This document shows positions 1 to 9,106 of a DNA stretch of 64,000 nt, in pieces (the stretch's first letter is position 1; each line of letters starts with the position of its first letter). The notes below the pieces were generated by a model, which made no database searches, was not told the DNA's origin, and worked only from the letters and a program-made list of their open reading frames with translations. Both the position numbers and the translations under genes were made by a program. Source of the stretch: TMED23 sp964566055 (GTDB taxonomy: Bacteria; Pseudomonadota; Alphaproteobacteria; Rhodospirillales; UBA2165); NCBI GenBank assembly GCA_964566055.1, contig CAZMHI010000014.1:1-64000 (forward strand), written 5' to 3'.

Positions 1-3000
1 ATTGAAAACAGATTCGCCGGTTAGTGGATCGATATTTGGTGTAAAGACAACAGCGCCGAGAGCGGAGACTGTGACCGTACCGTTTTGAGGTTGACTATGG
101 CTGCTGATCTCATGCGTATCTGTCGCGTCCGGATCGGTGACCGTAACGTCATCAAAGATATTAAAGGCAACGCCAACATCTTCTAAAGTAGCAGCCGTTG
201 CACTTCCGGCGACCTCAAAGCCGTCATTGGTGCCATTGATGGTCATGACCACAGTATTGGATGATTCGAGGCCGTCCGGATCGGTAACCGTATAGGTGAA
301 AGTTTCGGTCGCCGTTTCACCGGCTGCTAAATAATCATAAGCGTCCTCGGGAGGAGTGAACGAGATATCCAAACCACTCACATTCGCGGTCCAGCCGGTC
401 GTGCCGGTATCTGCCGTAATCGTAAGCTCTGCATCCGTATTATCAATATCGCTGACTTCATCAGCGACATTCACAACGACGGACAAATCATCTTCACCGG
501 TGCTGCCGATAACAGCTTCGGCTTCCGGCCCATCGTTGACAGGTGTGACTGTAATGTTGGTTGAAACCGGGACACTGACCGTACCATCGGAGACATCATA
601 AGTTAGACCGACGTCGCCATTCCAATCCTGATCCGGCGTGAAGGTATAACTGCCGTTCGCATCCGGACCCGCGAGCGCGCCGTTGCCGGAAACGGCAACA
701 TTTTCAATGCTCAAATCATCGCCATCAACATCGGAAGCACCAGTTAACAACTGCGCCTCGGTAATGGTAATAACGCCGTCTTCATCCATGGTGTAGTCGA
801 GCTCACCGGCGACTACCGGGTCATCATTGACCGCATCGACATCAAAGGAAACCGTTGCGGAATCAGTCGCCGTATCAACATCGGAAATCGTCGCCGGAGC
901 CTCACCAAAACCGGTGGAGTCCTCGGTTGGCACGACACTGGCATTCAAAACATAGTCGCCACTGGCCAGACCGGCCAATTCTTCCGAGGCGCCTTCAACC
1001 TGATCCCAGGGGAAGGCCTGAACGGCGATCGTATAAGTGCCGCCTGCGGTTGGCGAGAACGTGCCATTGGGATCAAGCGAGCCGCCAGAATCATCCAGTG
1101 AGCCGACAATATTGCCGTTTTCGTCATAGATGACGATCATGGCATCAACCGAGTCGCTTTGATTTTCTGAATCTATATCGAGATGCAGTTGCTCACCGTC
1201 CTGCAGCGTGAAGGAGAAATAATCCACATCGCCAGACTCGTCTACCGAGCCTTCAATCCGAACCCGCGGCAAGCTGTCATCATTGACCAGCGCATTTTCA
1301 CCAACGCCAAAGTTATCACGGCCAATATCCTGAGCTGTCGCCAAACTGTCATTACTGACAAAGGAATGACCACTGGTGCCGTCTGTAGCGGTATAGGTGA
1401 AGCTAACCGGACCATTGTAGTTTTCTTCGGGCGTGTAGACGTAAACGCCATTGCCGGCATCAACAATCGAACCATGATCAGGCTGGCCAACTTCCATAAT
1501 ACTAACGGTATCGCCGTCAACATCTGTGTCATTGCCAAGCAAGTCTGAGGCATTAAAGATAAAGGAATTGTCTTCGGCAACGCTGTCCAAGGTATCATCA
1601 ACCGCATCGGGAGCATCGTTTACCGCTTGAATATCAACAATCGCGCCGGCGGAAACGGTCGCAGTGCCGTCACTGACATCATAGGAGAAAGCGATTGGGC
1701 CATTGGCGTCAGCCTCCGGCGTATAGGTCCAGGTACCATTGCCATTATCGACTATGGTGCCATCGCCATCATTGATCTGCAGATTTGAGACGCTTAAATC
1801 ATCACCATCAACATCGCTGGCATTAGCGAGCAATTGCGCTTCGGAGATGGTCAAAGAGCCATCTTCATTCATGGTGTAAGCCAGCACACCAGAAACTTCA
1901 GGCGCATCATTGGTGCCGTTGATTGTCACGGTTGCAACACCGGTATCGGTGCCGCCTTGGCCATCGGAAATTGTATATGTAATCGCGGCCTGAGCGCTTT
2001 CACCATCGTCCAGCTCATTATAGCTTGGACCCGGTGTAAACATCACTTGGGTGATGCCGTCCACCTCAACGATTTCGACCGTACCATCAACGCCTTCAGC
2101 CAAGACAGCGCCGGTAACAACGAGCGCATTGCCTTCCGCATCGGTGTCATTGTCCAAGACATCAATCATAACGGCATTATCTTCATCCGTCGAAGCAGCA
2201 TCGGCATTTGCCACCGGTGCATCATTGGTGCCAGTAATCGTCAACGTCACAGTATTGGAAGCTGTGGCACCTTCCGGATCGGTAACCGTATAGGTGAAAG
2301 TTTCTGTCGCCGTTTCACCTTCATTTAAATGCTGGTAGGCGCCTTCCGGTGGTGTGAAGGTAATTTCAGTTCCTTCAATACTAACATCCCAATCGTCATC
2401 AACATCACTGTCACTATCGCTGTCATCGTCGTCATCTGCAACGATCGCAACAGTCAATTCCGCATCGGTATGATCAAGATCGCTGATCTGATCGGCAACA
2501 TCGACGACAACGGTTAAATCATCTTCTCCCGCACTGCCAATTGCAGCTTCGGCGACCGGACCATCGTTGGTGCCCGTAATAGTAACGGCAGCATTGCCGG
2601 TATCAGTTAACCCTTCGCTATCGGAAACCGTATAAGTGATATCAACCAGATCCGTATCGCCCGTGCCCAAGGCATCAAAGCTGTCACCAGGGGTAAATTT
2701 CACTTTGGTGACACCGTCGATCTCTACGATTTCCACCGTACCATCGACGCCGTCCGGCAGGCTCACATCGGTTACCGTCAGTAGATCATTGTCATCAGGA
2801 TCGGTGTCATTTGCCAGGACATCAATGATGACAAAGGAGTCTTCATCGGTCGATGCGGAATCATCAATTGCGACCGGCGCGTCATTATCGTGTTCAACCG
2901 TAACGCTCAGATCAGCTGTATCGGTAAATTCACCATCAGTTACCGTATAGGTGAAGACGTCTTCAGAAGGGATCGGTGTTCCTTCATATTCAACGGAGAA

Positions 3001-6000
3001 CATCAGATCATTATAATCTTCATCACCGCCGCCATAGAGATCTTCAAAACCAATCATCAACTCACCGGTTTCAGGATCAATGCCGGAATGAGTGTGTGCG
3101 ATATTGTCTTCGTTCAATTCACCATCGGTCAGATTGTTATCGACGCTATGAAACACGTCCGCACTGTCGATCTCATGATTGCCAACCGGATTACCGGCCG
3201 GATTAAATTGCTGAATATTGCCATCTTCATCAAAAGCTAAAGTATGGTCATCTGGAAAATCGTTGATCCAATTGTATTCATTGGCGCCATTTTTGACGAT
3301 AAAGAAGCCATAACTTTCACCGGGTCCCAAATTATCAATGGTAAACTGAGATTCGCCCGGGATCAGATCGCCGCCGCTTCCTTGCTGCGATGCATCTTCC
3401 CACGCTATTTGCGGCTCATATGGGTTACCATCCGCATCAATTTTGTAGAAGCCAACTGTATTGTGGTAGCCGGCGCCTTCACCCTGGAATGTCACCGTAA
3501 CGGATTCGCCACCTTCCGGCATCGTCAGGTTTTCCTGATTAACCTGATTAGGCTCTTCCAATTCTTCCATTTCTTCTACAGGCACCCAATCGGGCGTGCC
3601 TTCGGCCCAATCAAATTCGCCGGTGCCTTCATTGATGCCTTCATTATTAACAAAGTCATAGGTACCATCGGTGTTCATGGTCAGCGTACCAATATCACCT
3701 TCAATGGTGAGCGAGGTTTCGCCTTCGGGGAAGGTATAGACCGTGCCTTCAAATTCAACTTGAGTAACGCTTAAGACATCGCCATCTAGATCAAAGTCAT
3801 TTGTCAGCACATCACCGGAAGTGATGTCGCCAACATCATCACCAACCGTATCGACATCGTCGGTAGCGACCGGTGCGATATTGCCATCGGTAACGGTAAA
3901 ATCGAAAGTCTCCGGGCCGACTACAGTCGTGCCATCGGTCACCGTAAAGGTGAAAAAAGTTGCTTCATTTTCCGTGCCGTCATGCTGATAGGTCACTTGG
4001 CCGGCATTTAATTGAGCTTGCGTGAAGGTCGTTGCGGCAACACCATTAACCAGCACGGTACCGGTGCCGCTATCGCTTATGGTATAGGTCAGATTATCAT
4101 CGCTGGTGTCGACATCCGTGGTATCCAGCATCTGCGCAGTTACGGTTGCAGTTTGACCTTCTTCAACCGTCGTGCCGGTATTAATTACTATTTCGGGCGC
4201 ATCGTCGACCGCATTAACGGTGATGGTAAAGCCATCGGACAGGCTTTCACCTTCATTTGAATAGGCAATCGCTGAACCAACCAAAACACCATACCAGTTT
4301 TCAGGTGTTTCAATGGTCGTCGAGCCAACATTGGCAGCTGGAATAGTCAGCACGTTGCCAACCAAGGTGCCACCGGTAACCACTAATCCTGCCGGCACTT
4401 CATCAAAAGTAATAACAACTTCGGCCAGTGTCTCGGAACCATCCATATCCGAGATCGTCGCTGTCAGATCCAGCACCATTGGCCCCGAATCTTCGTCAAT
4501 TATATTGTCTCTGACATCAACGGAAACATCGCCTGTGGCGTTTACCGTGACGTCGAGATTAATCGGATCGCTGGTATTAGTAACCACGATCCCCGTATCG
4601 GGATCGGTGTCGGTGGCCGTGGCACTTACTTTCAAAGTAAATTCATCGGCATCATCCAGCGGCGGTGTAACCTGAACATTGGCCAGTTGATCTGGTGTCA
4701 AAGTCACCGTGCCGTTGGTTATCGTCACTTCTGCACCATCGACGGTTACCACGGAGCCAACCGGAATGTCACTGATAGCAACCGACATCAAGTCGCCATC
4801 GGTGGCTTCAACGGAGGCGGTGAAGTCAATATCAATGGCGGTGTCTTCATCGCCGACAGCGGCGGTCACGCTTACATCCGGTGCATCAACGGTAGCGGCA
4901 ACACTAACAGCCAAAGCAACCGCTGCACTGGTATTAGTTACTACAGTGCCGGTATCGGGATCGGTATCTGTCGCCGTCGCGGTTATTTGCAGGTTGAAAT
5001 CATTGGCATCATCCGCTGGCGGCGTTAGCTGAACATTGGCAATCTGATCAGGAGTCAGGGTCACACTGCCGTCCGTGATCGTCACGGCTACGCCATCAAC
5101 CGTTAGGACTGAGCCAACGGGAATGTCGCTAATCTCGTAGGACTGCAAGGTGCCGTCGGGAATACCAACGGTATCAACAGTTGCGCCAAAATCGATATCA
5201 ATGGCGGCATCTTCATCGCCCGAAGCAGCCGTCGTCGATACTTCCGGTGCATCAACTGTAGCACTTACGGTGACGTCAAGATCAACCGGATCACTGGTAT
5301 TAGTGATGTAGCCATTAGCAACCGCGTCGGCAGCATCAGCAGCAGCGGTGGTAGCGTCAGTAAGGGCTGCTTCAGCATCAGCCAAAGCCTGATTAGCTGC
5401 AATTTCTGCTTCTGCGGCATCGGAGCTCGCCTGCACCGCTGTTTCAGCAACGCCATGCAATTCAAGGGCCGTTGCCTCTGTGGCATCGGCAACTTCTTGT
5501 AACGCGTCAATTTCTTCTTGTGGCGCGCCACTATCAATAGCCTCCTGCAACGCCGTCGCGGCTGCATCAGCTTCATCGGCAGCTTCATTAGCAGCATCAG
5601 TTGCGGCAGCAGCGGCCGTAGCAGCAGCGCTCGCCGCATCAGCAGCAGCACTAGCTGCTGTAGTGGCGTCTGCCTCGGCGATAACAGCGGCAGCTAAAGC
5701 CGCATCAGCATCTTCTGAGGCGATGACCAAATCGGGATCTATATCCGTCGCCGTAGCGCTCACCTGCAGGGTAAAATCATTGGCGTCATCTTCGGGCGGG
5801 GTAATTTGAACATTGGCTAATTGATCCGGACTCAAGGTCACGGCACCATCGGTAACTGTAACTTCAACGCCATCAACGGTTAATACAGACCCCGCTGGAA
5901 TGCCGCTAATCTCAATCGATGTTAACTCTCCATCGGCAATACCTTCGGTATCAACGGTCGCTGTGAAATCAATATCAATTGCCGCATCTTCATCGCCCGA

Positions 6001-8427
6001 CGCTGCGGTTGGAGTAACCACCGGCGCATCAACCGTGGCAATTACCGTGACGTCTACATCAAATGGCGTGCTGGTATTGGTGACCAAACCGTCAACTTCT
6101 GCTTCATCGGCTTCGATAACGGCAATGACGGCATCAGCAGCAAGTTCATCGGCAGTGGTTTGCGAGCTTTCTGCCAGGGATTGCGCACTCGCGGCGGTGG
6201 CAAGGGCCTCAATAACTGTCTGACCCGCCTCTTCTGCAGCATCTGCGGTGGCAAACGCCGCTTCCGCGGCCTCATCGGCAGCCAACTGCAATTCTGCTAT
6301 TTCTTCTTCGTCAGCTTCATTTTCAATCGCTTCAGCCAAAGCCGCATCTGCAGCCATCGAAGCGTCGGCAGCTGCTTGAGCCGCATTCGAAGCATCATAG
6401 GCATCCTGAATGGCGATATTAAGATCGTTTTGGGCGATTAACAGTGCCTGGGCAAGCTCATCCGCTGTGTCTTGAGCAGTTTCGGCAGCTGCCACAACGG
6501 CAGCGGCGGCAGCGGCAGGTGCCAGGGCTGCTGCATCTGATTCAGCATTGGTAGCCGTATCTTCCAGGGCTGTCGCCACACCATCGGCAGTATCGGCAGC
6601 ATCTTGTAAATCGGCCGCAGTTTCAGCAGCGGCGTCAGCAGTAGCTTGCAGATCATCAATTTCGTCTTGCGGTGCGTCATTATCAATCGCTTCTTGAAGC
6701 GCTGTGGCGGCATCTGCTGAAACGATTGCAGCTTCATCTGCGTCAGCCTGTGCTTCATCCGCAGCCGTTCTTGCCGCATCAGCAGCATCGCGTGCATCAG
6801 TCGCGGTGGCTTCCAGTGCAGCATGTTCGCTGATTATGTCTGGATCAATATCCGTTGCCGTCGCGGTAACGCTTAGGGCAAAATCATGGGCGTCATCTTC
6901 CGGAGGCGTAAGTGTCAGACCGTCAACCTGATCGGGCCGGATTTCAGCACTGTAAAAGCCGTTGTCGTCAGGGCCGGTTAGTTCGATTATATCATCACCG
7001 CTTTGCAGTACCGATCCAGCAGGTATATCGGCGATGGTGACGCTGGTAACGGTGCCATCCGCTTCAACATTGGCGACCGAAATATTTAATTCAATCGCAG
7101 TATCTTCATCACCGAGGGCAACTTCTGTTGTCGAAACAACCGGCGGCTCAACCGTGGCATCAACGGTAACACCCAATCCAACCGCCCCACTCGTCGAGGT
7201 TACGCCGGAATCCGGATCAACTGTCGTCGCACTTACTGCCAAAGTAAAATCGGCACTCTCATCTAACGGTGGTTTGATGCGCAAACCACCAAGCTGACCG
7301 GGACTTAACGTCACCGTACCATCGGTTACCACATCATCCTGGAACTCGCCGCCAACTTGATAGGTCAGCGTCGAACCCTCAGGGATATTAGCAATAGTGA
7401 TGCTTTGGACAACGTCCGCCGTGGTGCCAGAAATAAAAGCTGTGATGTCTAGCTCGATGCTGCCATCCTCTTCACCGGCAGCAGCTTCCACTGAAACCGT
7501 AGCCGTATCGGCAACCGCATTCTCGGCATCAATGATCGCCTGTAACCGGGCCGCTTCGGCAGCGGCAGCAGCAGCGGCGGCGGCGGCAGCAGCGGCAGCG
7601 GCAGCGGCAGCGGCGGCGGCGGCTTCGTCAGCGGCTTCGGCAGCGGCTTCGGCAGCGGCTTCGGCGGCTTCAGCGGCGGCGGCTTCAGCAGCGGCAAGCG
7701 CAGCAGCTTCGGCGGCAGCGGCGGCGGCAGCAGCGACGGCGGCAGCTTCAACAGCAGCAGCCTCGGCAGCGGCGGCTTCGGCGGCAGCCTGTGCGGCAGC
7801 GGCAGCGGCAGCGGCTTCTTCGTCGGTTAATTCTTCTTCATCTCCTTCGCCTGCGGCGGTTTCAAAGTCGTCTAAATCTTCTTCACCTTCGCCTTCGCCT
7901 TCTTCACCTTCGGCTAATTCATCTTCCGAATCTTCTTCACCTTCGGCCTGTTCATCACCATCTTCTTCTTCCTGCTCATCTTCCTGTTCTTCCTGTTCAC
8001 TATCGTCGGTACTATAATTGTTACCGGTGCCAACTGCGGTCGGCAGCGAATCCAGCGCACCCCGGAAAGAATCAGAAATTTCAGCTCGATTATAAACTCG
8101 CGGTTCGGTCGGTGCCGCATTTGAACTTGCTACACTGGCACCCTGATCCGGCAAATTAAGAATCTGGATGCCGGCATTATTGGCAATCACAACTTCGCCG
8201 ACAAAGCCATCTGATTCTTCCATCAGAACGACTTTCATGCCAGCGGGATCTTCACCACTGAGGTCGATACCGACCTGGGTACCACGAATACCAATCGTCG
8301 CCACCGGTGTTTTAAGAACCATGGCATCGGGATCAACTTTGGCGACCTGACCGGACACAAAGGTAAACACACCTTTGAGAACCGACATCGAAATATTGCC
8401 TTCCTGGGTGCCTGGGTCATAGACCAT
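1..8427 (-). CDS. Giant repetitive adhesin-like secreted protein, main body (C-terminus beyond window edge)
   Basis: Reading the reverse complement by eye, one frame stays open from about 8440 to base 1, roughly 2,800 codons with no stop, so the C-terminus is outside the window. In order it holds the second half of a FecR-like domain (TPVATIGIRGT, near 8300), an acidic Glu/Asp tract (8020-7835), an Ala/Glu tract, tandem beta repeats with DEDxAIDID starts, two Ala-rich coiled-coil inserts, a cadherin/CSPG-like repeat (4200-3880), a DUF4114-like domain ending in GFEDLYGGGDEDYNDLMF (near 3020), VCBS/cadherin-like repeats with NDxPVA and LANDTDPD motifs, and a PPC-like domain (about 1260-960). 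This is the architecture of type I-secreted LapA/Bap-type adhesins. ATG 8427 is the first Met in this frame, but the true start is almost certainly 8941 in another frame. The secretion signal and ABC exporter, if present, lie outside. Confidence 0.8.
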   Translation of the reverse strand, partial: MVYDPGTQEGNISMSVLKGVFTFVSGQVAKVDPDAMVLKTPVATIGIRGTQVGIDLSGEDPAGMKVVLMEESDGFVGEVVIANNAGIQILNLPDQGASVASSNAAPTEPRVYNRAEISDSFRGALDSLPTAVGTGNNYSTDDSEQEEQEDEQEEEDGDEQAEGEEDSEDELAEGEEGEGEGEEDLDDFETAAGEGDEEELTDEEAAAAAAAAQAAAEAAAAEAAAVEAAAVAAAAAAAAEAAALAAAEAAAAEAAEAAAEAAAEAADEAAAAAAAAAAAAAAAAAAAAAAEAARLQAIIDAENAVADTATVSVEAAAGEEDGSIELDITAFISGTTADVVQSITIANIPEGSTLTYQVGGEFQDDVVTDGTVTLSPGQLGGLRIKPPLDESADFTLAVSATTVDPDSGVTSTSGAVGLGVTVDATVEPPVVSTTEVALGDEDTAIELNISVANVEADGTVTSVTIADIPAGSVLQSGDDIIELTGPDDNGFYSAEIRPDQVDGLTLTPPEDDAHDFALSVTATATDIDPDIISEHAALEATATDARDAADAARTAADEAQADADEAAIVSADAATALQEAIDNDAPQDEIDDLQATADAAAETAADLQDAADTADGVATALEDTATNAESDAAALAPAAAAAAVVAAAETAQDTADELAQALLIAQNDLNIAIQDAYDASNAAQAAADASMAADAALAEAIENEADEEEIAELQLAADEAAEAAFATADAAEEAGQTVIEALATAASAQSLAESSQTTADELAADAVIAVIEADEAEVDGLVTNTSTPFDVDVTVIATVDAPVVTPTAASGDEDAAIDIDFTATVDTEGIADGELTSIEISGIPAGSVLTVDGVEVTVTDGAVTLSPDQLANVQITPPEDDANDFTLQVSATATDIDPDLVIASEDADAALAAAVIAEADATTAASAAADAASAAATAAAAATDAANEAADEADAAATALQEAIDSGAPQEEIDALQEVADATEATALELHGVAETAVQASSDAAEAEIAANQALADAEAALTDATTAAADAADAVANGYITNTSDPVDLDVTVSATVDAPEVSTTAASGDEDAAIDIDFGATVDTVGIPDGTLQSYEISDIPVGSVLTVDGVAVTITDGSVTLTPDQIANVQLTPPADDANDFNLQITATATDTDPDTGTVVTNTSAAVALAVSVAATVDAPDVSVTAAVGDEDTAIDIDFTASVEATDGDLMSVAISDIPVGSVVTVDGAEVTITNGTVTLTPDQLANVQVTPPLDDADEFTLKVSATATDTDPDTGIVVTNTSDPINLDVTVNATGDVSVDVRDNIIDEDSGPMVLDLTATISDMDGSETLAEVVITFDEVPAGLVVTGGTLVGNVLTIPAANVGSTTIETPENWYGVLVGSAIAYSNEGESLSDGFTITVNAVDDAPEIVINTGTTVEEGQTATVTAQMLDTTDVDTSDDNLTYTISDSGTGTVLVNGVAATTFTQAQLNAGQVTYQHDGTENEATFFTFTVTDGTTVVGPETFDFTVTDGNIAPVATDDVDTVGDDVGDITSGDVLTNDFDLDGDVLSVTQVEFEGTVYTFPEGETSLTIEGDIGTLTMNTDGTYDFVNNEGINEGTGEFDWAEGTPDWVPVEEMEELEEPNQVNQENLTMPEGGESVTVTFQGEGAGYHNTVGFYKIDADGNPYEPQIAWEDASQQGSGGDLIPGESQFTIDNLGPGESYGFFIVKNGANEYNWINDFPDDHTLAFDEDGNIQQFNPAGNPVGNHEIDSADVFHSVDNNLTDGELNEDNIAHTHSGIDPETGELMIGFEDLYGGGDEDYNDLMFSVEYEGTPIPSEDVFTYTVTDGEFTDTADLSVTVEHDNDAPVAIDDSASTDEDSFVIIDVLANDTDPDDNDLLTVTDVSLPDGVDGTVEIVEIDGVTKVKFTPGDSFDALGTGDTDLVDITYTVSDSEGLTDTGNAAVTITGTNDGPVAEAAIGSAGEDDLTVVVDVADQISDLDHTDAELTVAIVADDDDDSDSDSDVDDDWDVSIEGTEITFTPPEGAYQHLNEGETATETFTYTVTDPEGATASNTVTLTITGTNDAPVANADAASTDEDNAVMIDVLDNDTDAEGNALVVTGAVLAEGVDGTVEIVEVDGITQVMFTPGPSYNELDDGESAQAAITYTISDGQGGTDTGVATVTINGTNDAPEVSGVLAYTMNEDGSLTISEAQLLANASDVDGDDLSVSNLQINDGDGTIVDNGNGTWTYTPEADANGPIAFSYDVSDGTATVSAGAIVDIQAVNDAPDAVDDTLDSVAEDNSFIFNASDLLGNDTDVDGDTVSIMEVGQPDHGSIVDAGNGVYVYTPEENYNGPVSFTYTATDGTSGHSFVSNDSLATAQDIGRDNFGVGENALVNDDSLPRVRIEGSVDESGDVDYFSFTLQDGEQLHLDIDSENQSDSVDAMIVIYDENGNIVGSLDDSGGSLDPNGTFSPTAGGTYTIAVQAFPWDQVEGASEELAGLASGDYVLNASVVPTEDSTGFGEAPATISDVDTATDSATVSFDVDAVNDDPVVAGELDYTMDEDGVITITEAQLLTGASDVDGDDLSIENVAVSGNGALAGPDANGSYTFTPDQDWNGDVGLTYDVSDGTVSVPVSTNITVTPVNDGPEAEAVIGSTGEDDLSVVVNVADEVSDIDNTDAELTITADTGTTGWTANVSGLDISFTPPEDAYDYLAAGETATETFTYTVTDPDGLESSNTVVMTINGTNDGFEVAGSATAATLEDVGVAFNIFDDVTVTDPDATDTHEISSHSQPQNGTVTVSALGAVVFTPNIDPLTGESVFN
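5308..5733 (-). repeat. Coiled-coil insert B within the next beta repeat
   Basis: About 140 residues of Ala-rich helical sequence occupy the same position in the neighbouring beta unit (after DIDPD, before ITNTSDPVD). One copy of the hairpin motif ALQEAIDSGAPQEEIDALQ is near 5560-5480. Units further along (from about 5210) have the same flanking sequence without an insert, which defines the insertion point. Confidence 0.65.
6090..6837 (-). repeat. Coiled-coil insert A within a beta repeat
   Basis: About 250 residues of Ala/Glu/Asp/Thr-rich helical sequence interrupt a beta unit between DIDPD and GLVTNTSTPFD. It contains two copies of a motif of the form ALxEAIxxxAxxxEIxxLQxxADxA (near 6720-6620 and 6350-6260). 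The motif looks like a helical hairpin with a NDAP/NEAD turn. The same motif recurs in insert B, so the inserts share an origin. Confidence 0.65.
7545..7830 (-). repeat. Low-complexity Ala/Glu-rich tract
   Basis: The coding strand reads as almost uninterrupted GCN and GAA codons (Ala runs broken by single Glu, Asp or Val). It follows an acidic Glu/Asp-rich tract at 8020-7835. Such composition predicts a long continuous helix or a disordered spacer between the FecR-like N-terminus and the beta-repeat stalk. The plus-strand poly-Ala/Ser ORF here is a shadow of this tract. Microsatellite-like GCN/GCC repetition makes slippage and misassembly likely. Confidence 0.8.
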
Positions 8428-8445
8428 TTCGTCCAGCCAGCACAA
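8417..8445 (-). other. Frame break inside the FecR-like domain of the giant adhesin
   Basis: Upstream coding ends VGVVLA then runs into GRNGL-stop. The next frame resumes at once with LDEMVYDPGTQEG. Related FecR-like domains usually carry roughly a dozen residues between these motifs (a DGTxFSLxxxGRMV-like strand). The junction therefore looks like a small out-of-frame deletion rather than a one-base error. The local sequence GTGCTGGCTGGACGA contains a tandem CTGG that could mark the collapse point. It may be an assembly or sequencing error, a true mutation, or phase variation; this cannot be told from one sequence. Confidence 0.6.
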
Positions 8446-8941
8446 CACCAACAGCGCCATTGGCTCCAGATTCCATAACATCACCTTGGAACACCGGATC
8501 ACCAACTTGCAACTCAACACGCGTACCATCGGCGCGAATGGCGGTTACCGTGCCAGAGACACTTTCAACCTGACCAATGGGCTGGGCATCAGCTGAGGGG
8601 GCAGCCTGAGCAAATTGACCTTGGGTCGGGGCATTGGTTTGAGCCAGACGAACGGCCGTGGAGCCGGGCAATTCGCCGCCTTCGGGAGTATGTAGATCGG
8701 GGGCAGGATCTTGTTCGTAATAATCCTGGATGACGACTTGTTTGCCATCAGGTGAAGTGAGAACGAGGTCTGGACCAGATGGTTCAAATTTAGCATCACC
8801 AAAATTAAAGCCTTCGGGCAACTTAACCGCGTCGCCGGAACCTGCTTCAATTAGGAAGGATTCAGGAGCATTGTCATCACCGCCAGCACCAAAATCCAAG
8901 CTGTCGCGGCCACCGGCACCTGTAAGTGTTTCATCAGCCAT
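8417..8941 (-). CDS. N-terminal fragment of the giant adhesin (anchor/FecR-like domain, frameshifted)
   Basis: This 174-residue ORF starts at an ATG with a strong Shine-Dalgarno (AGAGGGGG about 7 nt upstream). It begins MADETLTGAGGRDSLDFGAG and continues with an acidic, Gly-rich segment and a VVIQDYY / HTPEGGEL segment of the kind seen at the N-terminus of large alphaproteobacterial adhesins. It then enters a FecR-like domain (VSGTVTAIRADGTRVELQVGD, GDVMESGANGAVGVVLA) and stops abruptly at 8417 in mid-domain. The other half of the same domain continues in a different frame (LDEMVYDPGTQEG onward). The two pieces are best read as one gene of at least 2,970 codons with a frame break. If the break is real, only this short fragment would be made. 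Confidence 0.75.
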   Translation of the reverse strand: MADETLTGAGGRDSLDFGAGGDDNAPESFLIEAGSGDAVKLPEGFNFGDAKFEPSGPDLVLTSPDGKQVVIQDYYEQDPAPDLHTPEGGELPGSTAVRLAQTNAPTQGQFAQAAPSADAQPIGQVESVSGTVTAIRADGTRVELQVGDPVFQGDVMESGANGAVGVVLAGRNGL

Positions 8942-9067
8942 AATCGGCCCCCTCTAAAAAACCTGATCCAATATCAAAGTTTCTCCCGATTAATTCGGGA
9001 TTAAGCTCCACCAAAAAACTTCTAATTCACGAACAATTTTTCGTGTTCAATTGGACAATAGGCATTA

Positions 9068-9079
9068 ACAACCGGTTGT
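9068..9079. promoter_or_regulatory. 12-bp palindrome, possible second operator
   Basis: ACAACCGGTTGT is a perfect inverted repeat 28 bp from the CRP-like site, in the same divergent intergenic region. No family is recognised. It may be an operator half of a two-site promoter or chance. Confidence 0.25.
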
Positions 9080-9106
9080 CATACTAGGCAGGCGCCGTAA
9101 AGAGTT

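Larger units (their letters stand above)
4620..7540 (-). repeat. Tandem beta-domain repeats of about 100 residues in the adhesin
   Basis: The body contains at least five related units. Each starts near a DEDxAIDIDF/ELDI motif (around 7470, 7110, 5990, 5210, 4850). Each continues with an IPxGSVLTVDG-type strand and VTLxPDQLANVQxTPPEDDAND, and ends FTLxVxATATDxDPD then NTSxxxxxxVTVxATVDAP. Two of the units are split by coiled-coil inserts at the same site, just after DIDPD. Regular beta-repeat arrays of this kind act as extension stalks in type I-secreted adhesins. Confidence 0.75.

Noticed and set aside
356..8350. Many plus-strand and off-frame minus-strand ORFs in the first 8.4 kb, including a poly-Ala/Ser ORF at 7397-8017
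   Set aside because: They are shadows of the repetitive minus-strand frame that stays open through the whole region and gives coherent domain motifs; the plus frames show only low-complexity or Val/Ser-rich noise.
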